64,000 nt of DNA from Tardiphaga sp. (lineage in GTDB: Bacteria > Pseudomonadota > Alphaproteobacteria > Rhizobiales > Xanthobacteraceae). This document shows, piece after piece, positions 47,463 to 54,674 of the stretch. Below the pieces are notes generated by a model, which was not told where the DNA came from, made no database searches, and saw only the letters and a program-made list of their open reading frames with translations. The position numbers and the translations under genes were made by a program. The stretch lies in NCBI GenBank assembly GCA_030147505.1, contig JASBVG010000031.1, positions 62,001 to 126,000 of the forward strand. Direction: 5' to 3'. Numbering within the stretch: position 1 is the first letter of the stretch; each line of letters opens with the position of its first letter.

Positions 47463-47852
47463 TCACGCGCGGTCGGCAGGTCTCGGAGGGCGCTCGAAGG
47501 AAGACACGGTGCCGCTGGATGCTGCGCTCCCGACCGACATCGCTGTGGAGAGTGACGGTCCTGACGGAAGAGCGGGCGGCGTCGGGGGCAAGTGGGACGC
47601 AACGTGCGAATGGTCGGCAGGGTCGTGACGATCTGCCTCGCCGACATCGTGCTGGGCGAGAGACGCGCTCGTCACAACGGCCTCACGATCACCGTCCGGA
47701 GCGGCGGAGATATCGGACTGATGGACGTCCTGGGTTGCTACCAGGCCATGGTGCGAGTGGCTCTCGCTCCCGATCGGGGGCCGCTGCAGACCAACGATCA
47801 TCGAAAAGATGAGCACGATGCGGAGCCATGTCTGCAGGGATGAAAATGACAT
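47463..47852 (-). CDS. Small His-rich membrane-anchored protein
   Basis: A 129-residue protein: N-terminal helix (WLRIVLIFSMIVGLQ), then several His (ESHSHHG, DHSHVASHLPPTP) and a Pro/Arg-rich end. Overall plan is like the 39741 and 44680 proteins but without the CxxC. It may be a third, diverged member. An overlapping plus-strand ORF (47592-47843) is less convincing. Confidence 0.45.
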   Translation of the reverse strand: MSFSSLQTWLRIVLIFSMIVGLQRPPIGSESHSHHGLVATQDVHQSDISAAPDGDREAVVTSASLAQHDVGEADRHDPADHSHVASHLPPTPPALPSGPSLSTAMSVGSAASSGTVSSFERPPRPADRA

Positions 47853-47932
47853 CGAGTAGCGAAGCGTCCCGTTGGCCGTCGGTGACGAGTGGAGCAAGGG
47901 CGCGGCCAAATAATGGCGCCACGTCCCATATC

Positions 47933-48145
47933 TCATCTTTCGGCCTGTGGACGCGAGGCGATCTTGGCCGAGCGTTCACCCGATTTCGCTTCTCGCCGGC
48001 GACGATCGGCCAGGATCTCTCGGCGTCGATGATCGGTCATCTTCCACCAGGAGCGGACTTCTTCGGTGGTCCTGAAGCATCCAACACACATGTCCTTACG
48101 CCGATCGAACTTGCAGACGTCGACGCACGGGGATTCAACTGCCAT
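47933..48145 (-). CDS. DUF1289 protein
   Basis: A 70-residue protein. SPCVDVCKFD then MCVGCFRTTEEVRSWWKMTD matches the DUF1289 four-Cys signature (PCxxxC...CxGCxRTxxE...W). Probably a small Fe-S or Zn protein; role unknown. Confidence 0.85.
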   Translation of the reverse strand: MAVESPCVDVCKFDRRKDMCVGCFRTTEEVRSWWKMTDHRRREILADRRRREAKSGERSAKIASRPQAER

Positions 48146-48165
48146 CTTCGGAACCGATCATCGTG

Positions 48166-48471
48166 CTAGACCCGGTCGTTCAGATAGGAACGTGCCGCGT
48201 CCACCGCGGGACGGCACGCCGGCGCGGCGTCATCGGCGACCTGCTCCGGAGACCTGCGCTTGAGCCAGATGTCGAGCGCGACGCCGATCGCCCATTGAGG
48301 GTCACGCTGCACTCGGCCGACGACGACAGGTACCGACGAAGACACGCAGTCCTTCACTTGCGATAAGATCGCAGGCGGCACGCGTGCCTTCGTGAGGCGA
48401 TCCGAGATTTCGGCCTGCAGCGGATCCAGCAGGATTGATCTGACGAGAAGTTGGATGATTGTCTCAAGCAT
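48166..48471 (-). CDS. Hypothetical helical protein
   Basis: A 101-residue protein with an amphipathic N-terminal helix (MLETIIQLLVRSILLDPLQA) and a mixed second half. No signal peptide. Unrecognised. Confidence 0.5.
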   Translation of the reverse strand: MLETIIQLLVRSILLDPLQAEISDRLTKARVPPAILSQVKDCVSSSVPVVVGRVQRDPQWAIGVALDIWLKRRSPEQVADDAAPACRPAVDAARSYLNDRV

Positions 48472-48641
48472 TCTACACCGGCATCGCGCTCATATGATGC
48501 GATCCGACATCACGTAAGCTGCTAGTCGCTCACGCCAGAGGGGCCCGGACCATCCTCGAGCGCTAGATAGGAGCGCAAGCGGTCCGCGTCAAATGGCGAT
48601 CAGATGTCGTACCGAACGCAGATGGTCGAGACGCTCGGGCT

Positions 48642-48860
48642 TCAGTCGGGAAGCTCTGTCTTGCGAGAAGCTTTGGCACCGCGCTTCGGTGCCAGCGCCT
48701 TCTTCATCGCCAGTTCGATCCACTCCCACGATTTCATTCCGCGGGCCTCTGCCACTCGTTGCGCGGCATCCAGGATTTCAGGCTGCACATAGATGAGCGT
48801 CGGCACCCTGCCGTCACGACGGGTGGACGGCTTTCTCTCATCCTTCGCTGCCTTGGCCAT
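48642..48860 (-). CDS. Small basic hypothetical protein
   Basis: A 72-residue protein: basic N-terminus, TLIYVQPEILDAAQRVAEAR, GMKSWEWIELAMKKAL, basic C-terminus. The beta-strand plus two helices pattern is like a ribbon-helix-helix fold, so DNA binding is possible. It borders the mobile region to the right. Confidence 0.5.
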   Translation of the reverse strand: MAKAAKDERKPSTRRDGRVPTLIYVQPEILDAAQRVAEARGMKSWEWIELAMKKALAPKRGAKASRKTELPD

Positions 48861-49148
48861 CTTCGCTCAACGATCCGAAATCATGATCGATAGTAGCGTC
48901 GACGACCGGGCCTGCTAACAGGCATTTTCAACAAAGTTGTTGAATACTTCGTCGGAATAAAATAGATATCTGATTTTTGTATTTTTGATTGACATCGCTC
49001 GTATTTTCTGATCTAAATACGCTCGCCTTCGGGCATCCCCACCGATCCGCTTTCGCGACCCATGATGCTCCCTCCCCGGACGATCGAACGCGCATGAAAC
49101 GCGGTCGACGCGTCGCATCCCTATGTCTCTTTGACTTTGCGAGGACGA

Positions 49149-49754
49149 ATGCAGACGACGAGCGCCTTGTTCATCGGCCACAACACCGACCGCGCCATCC
49201 CCGTTAGAAGCTACCTTCATCGCGACTTCCTGATTCAGACAACCCTCGACGGCGCCGTGCGTCGCATCGAATTCCATCCCAGCCTCCGCGTCGACGACAC
49301 CATTCAGCGTGTCGATGCCGTGATCGTCGACAGCGATTTCGGCCGACATGCCATCGACCTCGTCGACGATCGTCCGCCCTGCGATCCGCAGGCGGAAGGA
49401 CTCATGCACCTCGCCTTCGCCGAAGGCTGCACGGGGATCATGACCGTCACCTCCGCCGATATCCGGCGCGAGCCGCGCTTCACCTCGGCGCGCACCGTCT
49501 GGCGTCGCCGCAGAGACACCCTGCACGTCGATGACCGCGAGGCCGTGATCGGTACGCTCGAATGCGAGGGGCCGCTGCAACTGCGCGCCCTGTCCGGCCT
49601 CATCCACACACGACGCGGGCTCGAGGCCGTCGTCCATGCCATGGCGTGCGAGGGGTCCGTGGTGATCGATATCACCGAGCCGCTCGACGACCGTGCAGTC
49701 GTGCGCGTCGGTCCGCGCGCCGTCGGTGCCGCCGTCCTCGCCTATGGTACGTAG
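49149..49754 (+). CDS. TnsA-like protein with degenerate nuclease site (copy 1)
   Basis: A 201-residue protein. The N-terminal half follows the TnsA endonuclease pattern (RSYLHRDFLIQ for the usual ES-x-LERDFL, a strand with D56, and AIDLV in place of I-E-V-K). The C-terminal half matches the TnsA winged helix (REPRFTSARTVWRRRRDTLH, then ECEGPLQLRALSGLIHTRRG). The catalytic Glu residues are replaced by Arg20/His24 and the Lys position by Val72, so cleavage is unlikely. ATG 49149 has GAGG upstream. It starts an operon with a second TnsA-like gene and an FtsH-like protease gene. Possibly a DNA- or transposase-binding factor; inference. Confidence 0.65.
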   Translation: MQTTSALFIGHNTDRAIPVRSYLHRDFLIQTTLDGAVRRIEFHPSLRVDDTIQRVDAVIVDSDFGRHAIDLVDDRPPCDPQAEGLMHLAFAEGCTGIMTVTSADIRREPRFTSARTVWRRRRDTLHVDDREAVIGTLECEGPLQLRALSGLIHTRRGLEAVVHAMACEGSVVIDITEPLDDRAVVRVGPRAVGAAVLAYGT

Positions 49755-49790
49755 CCGGCCACTCGCTCATTATTCATTCCTCACCAGGTG

Positions 49791-49809
49791 GCGCGTCCGC
49801 GGGACGCGC
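49791..49809 (+). terminator. GC-rich hairpin between the TnsA-like genes
   Basis: Perfect 8-base arms GCGCGTCC / GGACGCGC around GCG, without a T-run; may attenuate transcription between the two genes. Confidence 0.4.
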
Positions 49810-49944
49810 TGCCGAGGCTGATCATTTTCTCCGCATAGAGTCGGATTCCTCGCATATCCCGCGCGCTTTACTACAAGCGGATAGCGCGAACGATCGTCAG
49901 AGCTTCATCATCAATGTCCGCCGCAGGTCACGGGAGAATTTTGC

Positions 49945-50508
49945 ATGCGTTTTGCCCAGGCACAGTGCCGCCAGTTCTTCATTGCCAGCAAAGCTCAAGG
50001 CGTACCGCTTCCCGCCTCCGGTCTCGCGCGCGATTTGCTGATTCAGCAGTCGCTCGATCCCCGGACGCAATCGATCGGGATCGTACGCCTGACGAGCGAT
50101 GACATAACGCTCGACGCCTTCTCGGTCGAACGACCGGACGGCTTTTATCTGCTCGACTTCAGTCCATCCGGATCGCCTCAGGATTCGGGCTTCCTCAGGC
50201 TCGCGAATTCCCTCGGTCATCAAGTCCTGTGCGTCAGCCAGACAGAAATCACCGAAGAGCCCCGCTTCACCACAGCTCGTACGATCTGGTCCCATCGCTT
50301 CAACACGATTCCCGCCGCGATGCGCCTAGCGATCCTTCGCTGTCTCGACGATCAGGCAACACTGACCCTACACGATGTTTGCTCGGCGGTACCGGGTCCC
50401 AGTGATCCCGTCAGCGTGGTCATGGCGATGCTCTGCACCGCCGATCTCGAACTGGTCGAAGTTCTGTCCGAACTCCGCTCCAACACCCGCATCAGGAGTC
50501 GTGCATGA
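49945..50508 (+). CDS. TnsA-like protein with degenerate nuclease site (copy 2)
   Basis: A 187-residue protein paralogous to the 49149 product: SGLARDLLIQQSLDP for ES-x-LERDFL (Glu to Ala28), an acidic residue at D57, and YLLDFSPSG, where IEVKP is expected (Glu to Asp71, Lys to Ser73). The C-terminal winged helix is recognisable from ITEEPRFTTARTIWSHRFNT onwards. GGGAG is 8 bases upstream of ATG 49945. The stop overlaps the AAA+/protease gene by ATGA. Probably inactive as a nuclease but retaining a binding role. Confidence 0.65.
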   Translation: MRFAQAQCRQFFIASKAQGVPLPASGLARDLLIQQSLDPRTQSIGIVRLTSDDITLDAFSVERPDGFYLLDFSPSGSPQDSGFLRLANSLGHQVLCVSQTEITEEPRFTTARTIWSHRFNTIPAAMRLAILRCLDDQATLTLHDVCSAVPGPSDPVSVVMAMLCTADLELVEVLSELRSNTRIRSRA

Positions 50509-52448
50509 GCGAGAAAACCATTCACTCGCTGAAACACACTGAAGGTGATCTCGACCTTCCGAATGATGCGGAGACGGACGATCCCGTTTTCTCTTCTAAA
50601 CTATTCCAGAAATCCGGTTTGAAGTCGTTGATGACTGCCGCAATCGACACGGTGTTGCCGCAGGCGCTCGTCGAGCGCCCGGAAGGCACTGTGAGCATTG
50701 TCGTCATCGTCGTGCCGGATCCAACTTGGATCGGACCAGTCGTTTCGGCCTGGCGCAGCCGTTTCCCGGCTGGCTGGAAAGTCATCGACCGTGACGGATC
50801 ATCCAAGCTTCTGCATAGGGCCGACGTCGGTGGCCAAGACCTACTTTCTGCGCTCACGCTCGGTTTCTCAGTGGTGGGCGTTGCAACCGACGTGAGATTG
50901 CTTCCTACCGCGCTGACCGCTTGCGCGGATCACACGCTGTCCATCCGCATCGACGACTTAGTTCTGGCACGCGCAATTACCGCCTTCACAGGAGGTGCCA
51001 AGCCGGCGGTTCAGGCCCCGGACGTTTCGTCGATGGATCTTTTCACCGTGGCTGCCGGTTTTCGTCCCGGCTCGACGGCCGAGGAGATCGTCGAACGCGT
51101 TCGGTTCTACCGGAACAAGCTCTTGCCTCCCCCGCCGGCGGATGCAGTCGACTTGCGCGACGCCGTCGAGTTCGGTGCGGCGCAGGAGTGGGGCTTGCAG
51201 CTTGTCGACGACTTCGCGCGGTGGCAGCGCGGCGAGCTTCCATGGTCATCGGTCAATGCCGCTTCGATTTTTTTCGGCCCTCCCGGAACGGGCAAGACGA
51301 CGCTTGCCCGTTCGATCTATGACGCTATCGCCAGCGTTTCGCGGGTGCCAGTACGATTCGCCAGCGCATCGATGGCGGATTTATTCGCGAGTACGAACGG
51401 CTACCTCAACGAGGTCATTAAGGAAGCCAGACGCATCAATACAGCAGCCGCCCCAGCCGTAATTTTCTGGGATGAGGCGGATTCCTTAGGAAGCCGCCGC
51501 AACAGCGGCGATCATAACGAACAATATTTCGCAACCTTGTTGTCGGAGTTCCTTCTATCCATTTCGGCGGCCCGCCGGACTGAAGGCATTGTGTTGCTGG
51601 GCGCAACAAATTTCCTCGATCGGATAGATCCGGCGCTGCGGCGTCCTGGCCGTTTTGACCGCAGCATTTACGTCGGAACGCCCGACGCCGCCGGCACCGC
51701 AGGCATCGCACGCCGACATCTTCGGGGAGACCTTGCCACCATCGATTTGTCGGGGTTCGCTATCACTTGCTCCGGCCGTACCGCGGCGCAGATTGAGGCA
51801 GTGGTTCGCGACGCCCGCACCATCGCACGAAAGGCGGGCCGGAAGATCGAATTGACCGATCTGATGGACGCCGCTCTTCCGCCCTCCTCTCTTTCCGGAG
51901 ACGATCTTTGGCGTGTCTGCGTTCATGAGGCCGGGCACTGCGTTCTGGCGCTGGCGTTGGATCTCGGTGAGATCGTCACCGTCGTGGTCGGCATGTCGCC
52001 GGGCTCCCATGGCGAGACGATCAGCCGGCGACATGATGGCCTGACGACACGCGTCGATATGGAGCGACGAGGTTGCATGATCATCGGCGGACGATGCGCC
52101 GAATTGGTCTTGCTTGGCGAATGCGTCGCCGAAAGCGGAGGAAGCGACGACAGTGACTTGGCTTTGCTGACCGAACTGCTGTCATCCTTCGCCCACTCCA
52201 CCGGCCTCGGCTCCACCCTCGCCTATCTCGGTTCGCCTCAAGAAGCAGTTGAGATCGTCCGCCACAGTCCAGCACTCCGCGGCCAGGTCGAACGCCACAT
52301 GCGGGCGATCGAAACGCGGACCGTAGGCATCATCACCGAACATCGAAATGCCGTCGAGCGAATTGCAGCCGCGCTGCAAGCCCGCCGTTATCTCACCGGC
52401 GAGCAAATCCGCGAACTTTTTCATTCAGCCAATCAGGAGATTGCATGA
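50505..52448 (+). CDS. Soluble FtsH-like AAA+ / M41 metalloprotease
   Basis: A 647-residue fusion. Residues 1-220 are a non-membrane N-terminal region; FtsH normally has two transmembrane helices there, and none is visible. The AAA+ module is complete: Walker A GPPGTGKTT (258-266), Walker B FWDEAD (321-326), and RRPGRFDR (379-386), the second region of homology with the arginine finger. The M41 zinc protease follows: HEAGH (474-478), with the third ligand plausibly Asp in GGSDDSDL (about 546-551). Both stops/starts overlap neighbours (ATGA), so the four-gene set is one operon. An ATP-driven protease linked to TnsA-like proteins would be a new arrangement; substrate unknown. Confidence 0.85.
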   Translation: MSEKTIHSLKHTEGDLDLPNDAETDDPVFSSKLFQKSGLKSLMTAAIDTVLPQALVERPEGTVSIVVIVVPDPTWIGPVVSAWRSRFPAGWKVIDRDGSSKLLHRADVGGQDLLSALTLGFSVVGVATDVRLLPTALTACADHTLSIRIDDLVLARAITAFTGGAKPAVQAPDVSSMDLFTVAAGFRPGSTAEEIVERVRFYRNKLLPPPPADAVDLRDAVEFGAAQEWGLQLVDDFARWQRGELPWSSVNAASIFFGPPGTGKTTLARSIYDAIASVSRVPVRFASASMADLFASTNGYLNEVIKEARRINTAAAPAVIFWDEADSLGSRRNSGDHNEQYFATLLSEFLLSISAARRTEGIVLLGATNFLDRIDPALRRPGRFDRSIYVGTPDAAGTAGIARRHLRGDLATIDLSGFAITCSGRTAAQIEAVVRDARTIARKAGRKIELTDLMDAALPPSSLSGDDLWRVCVHEAGHCVLALALDLGEIVTVVVGMSPGSHGETISRRHDGLTTRVDMERRGCMIIGGRCAELVLLGECVAESGGSDDSDLALLTELLSSFAHSTGLGSTLAYLGSPQEAVEIVRHSPALRGQVERHMRAIETRTVGIITEHRNAVERIAAALQARRYLTGEQIRELFHSANQEIA

Positions 52449-52714
52449 TCCGGATCACGATCGAACTCCTTCCAGGTGGATATCAAGATCCAGCGCGTCG
52501 CCCGATCGGCATGATGCATATCGGCAATATCACTGATCTCGCCGATCGCAGCGACTACGACATCACGCTCATGGAGGCGGCAAATCCGTTGATTCAATCG
52601 CCACCGCGAATGACAAATTTCATTCTCAGGAATCACGATCGGAATTCTTCCGTTTGGATGCTTGTCCGGGCGGCGCTTGCCGATTTTGAAAGCGCCGATT
52701 GGGAGGTTCTGTGA
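52445..52714 (+). CDS. Small conserved-looking protein of the FtsH-like operon
   Basis: An 89-residue protein (MIRITIELLPGGYQDPARRP, MMHIGNITDLADRSDYDITL, HDRNSSVWMLVRAAL). Start ATGA overlaps the protease stop, so it belongs to the same operon. Predicted beta-rich compact domain; no family name known to me. May be a substrate adaptor of the protease (inference). Confidence 0.65.
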   Translation: MIRITIELLPGGYQDPARRPIGMMHIGNITDLADRSDYDITLMEAANPLIQSPPRMTNFILRNHDRNSSVWMLVRAALADFESADWEVL

Positions 52715-52870
52715 ACCAACTGCGGGATTTCGGGATGGCGACATACAAGTCTGCCGTTTCTCGCGAACATCGTTCTTGATCCGTACTATCGACGAATCGC
52801 GCAACCGGACTGCAGAACCGTTTGCGGATGGGCGCCTTGCTCAAACTTTTTCGAACGATCCTCTTTGTTC

Positions 52871-53112
52871 AAGGATTCGAATAAGGGCAGCAAAACGAGG
52901 ACATCAACCGAGTATCTTCTAAACGAAGAACTTGAGTCCTTAAAACATGCCAAGTTCTGAATCCTTTCGGCGCTCCCATCGCCTCGCCTGAATTTTCTAA
53001 TCCTCGGCCGCGGACCGCCCGACGCGGAATGTCTTGTCCGAACAAACATGAGTTTCCTTGGCTCGACTAAGCACCCTTTCAAGGACTCGACTATCTACTC
53101 GAGAAAGGACTT
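52871..53112. repeat. Cluster of AAGGAYTC repeats
   Basis: The octamer AAGGAYTC occurs four times in about 220 bases: plus strand at 52871 and 53081 (both extended as TTCAAGGAYTCGA), minus strand at 52934-52941 and 52959-52966, the latter two as 25-base-spaced direct repeats. A fifth partial copy (AAGGACTT) is at 53105. They lie in a 690-base gene-free stretch between the FtsH-like operon and the transposition operon. They could be transposase binding sites of a transposon end or operators; I found no copies near 49 kb or 60-63 kb. Confidence 0.5.
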
Positions 53113-53222
53113 TCATCCCACAAAACCATCAGAAATCAGCTTTCATCAAAACGCGGTTTGACCGTCTTGCGCCGAGCACCGCCCCGGTCCCTGATCGAGC
53201 GCTGGCTGCATGTCAGCAAAAA

Positions 53223-53334
53223 GGCGCCCCCCAGTGTGGACGGGGAAGCGCCTATCGAGCGGGGAATACCCATTCCGCCCCTGACCGCGCCAACGGTCTG
53301 GGCGACTGTTGCACGCGGTTTAGGCCGCGGCAAC
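53223..53334 (+). other. Three consecutive hairpins, possible structured leader or ncRNA
   Basis: Hairpins at 53223-53252 (GGCGC/GCGCC with an inner C4/G4 stem), 53259-53282 (GGGGAAT/ATTCC-type) and 53308-53334 (GTTGC-A-CGCGG / CCGCG-GCAAC, loop TTTAGG) follow one another ahead of the 53405 gene. This is denser than expected for plain intergenic DNA and may be a cis-regulatory RNA or small RNA. No T-run terminates it. Confidence 0.4.
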
Positions 53335-53404
53335 GGTCGATTTGCGAAATGGAAGTTCCCCACGTGCAATCGAGGCCTAAGGACCTCAAGTACAGGAATA
53401 CCCA

Positions 53405-53806
53405 ATGCGTAGTTATGACCGTGGGGCCGTCTACGGAGCGTTCATCATCGACTTCCTGAGGTCGGTCCATCCCACCCATGTCCTGCTCTCTATGGACGCG
53501 GATCACTTGGCCAATGAGATCGCCCGCGGCGACACCGCTCTCTTCAGTGCACGCAATCCGGAACGCCGCGCCATTAGCGCACTTTTCCGCGGGTGTCGCC
53601 AGTTGCCCTCCGTCAGCAGCGTCCGTCGGACCCTGTTGGCGCAGCACGATAGTCCTGAGAGCTACTGGACGCGCCGGCGGTCCCGCCTGGCCGACACTGC
53701 TCCCGACGATGAGTTCGGCGATGTCGCAGCCGCGCGCGACGAGCTCCCCGACCCCGACGAGCACTGGGACCACGTCGAGACCACCGCAGAGATGAACGCA
53801 CTCTAG
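53405..53806 (+). CDS. Hypothetical protein ahead of tnsA
   Basis: A 133-residue protein: an N-terminal fold with YGAFIIDFLRSVHPTHVLLS, a basic middle (VSSVRRTLLAQHD) and an acidic C-terminus (DDEFGDVAAARDELPDPDEH). AAGGACC lies upstream of ATG 53405. About 100 bases ahead of tnsA, same strand. No known domain; could be a transposition regulator or cargo. Confidence 0.6.
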   Translation: MRSYDRGAVYGAFIIDFLRSVHPTHVLLSMDADHLANEIARGDTALFSARNPERRAISALFRGCRQLPSVSSVRRTLLAQHDSPESYWTRRRSRLADTAPDDEFGDVAAARDELPDPDEHWDHVETTAEMNAL

Positions 53807-53908
53807 CGCAAACCTCCGACTGCCTCACCCCGGACTGTATCACCGAAGTGCAAAGCCTCGGGCGGCCTCCTCGGCCGCCCAACTGTCCTTCACGCCATGG
53901 GAGACTGG

Positions 53909-54562
53909 ATGGATTTTTCGCACCCCACTGCCCCAAGCATCGCATCGCGCTTTCCTGAACTGAAGAGTCGCGCCAGTTGCCGCGGCTTCGCGGTCTACCG
54001 AAACCGGACGACCGTGTTCGAAAGCCACATCGAACTGTGCGTCATCTGGATCTTGTCCACGATGCCGGACGTCGTCGAAATCATCGATCAGCCGCCTGCG
54101 GTTACCTATGTCGATGCCGCAGGTATTCTTCGAACGCACACGTTCGACTTCCTAGTCATCATGGCCGACGGTCGCAGGCTTTTCCTCATGGTGAAGCCGG
54201 CGGCGAAGGCCGATAAGGCGCGCGCTCTGGCGCGAACGATCGCTAATCAGCTCCCGCCGGGGATTGCAAACTCAATCCATGTGGTCACCGACGCCGACTT
54301 CAGCCGGATCGATCGTCACAACGCCCAACTGATGTTCGAATGCGCGCGCTTCCCTGTCCGCGCCCATGACGCAGTGATCGACAGTCTCACCATCGCCATG
54401 ACAGGCGCGGTCAAGGTCAGCGAGTTGGTCTCCGTTTCCCGTTTGGGCGGGGCCGGCTTTCGCGCGGTCATGCGCGCGCTGGCAGGCGGCATCCTATCCC
54501 CGGCAAATCCGGGCGCACGGATCACCACCGATAGCTACGTCGTCCGCAACAACGCCTCATAG
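53909..54562 (+). CDS. tnsA: TnsA-like transposon endonuclease
   Basis: A 217-residue TnsA-type PD-(D/E)xK endonuclease, which in Tn7-like elements cuts the 5' strand at transposon ends. Residues FESHIEL (Glu38/Glu42), THTFDFLV (Asp80) and FLMVKP (Lys96) fit the catalytic pattern; the residue two before Lys is Met94 rather than Glu/Gln. C-terminal winged helix (DAVIDSLTIAMTGAVKVSEL onward). ATG 53909 has GGGAG 5 bases upstream; ATG 53897 is the alternative. Contrasts with the two degenerate TnsA-like genes upstream. Confidence 0.75.
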   Translation: MDFSHPTAPSIASRFPELKSRASCRGFAVYRNRTTVFESHIELCVIWILSTMPDVVEIIDQPPAVTYVDAAGILRTHTFDFLVIMADGRRLFLMVKPAAKADKARALARTIANQLPPGIANSIHVVTDADFSRIDRHNAQLMFECARFPVRAHDAVIDSLTIAMTGAVKVSELVSVSRLGGAGFRAVMRALAGGILSPANPGARITTDSYVVRNNAS

Positions 54563-54674
54563 CGCAAGATCGCGTCGTAAAGAAGCGTCCGACCATCGCG
54601 GCAAACGTCGCCATGCCTGCGTCCGACAATCATCCGGAATACCTTTGACCCGCCCGCACTAAGGAGATCACCTA

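Noticed and set aside
47592-47843. 83-residue plus-strand ORF
   Set aside because: Antisense to the His-rich membrane-anchored gene; weaker start and no motif.
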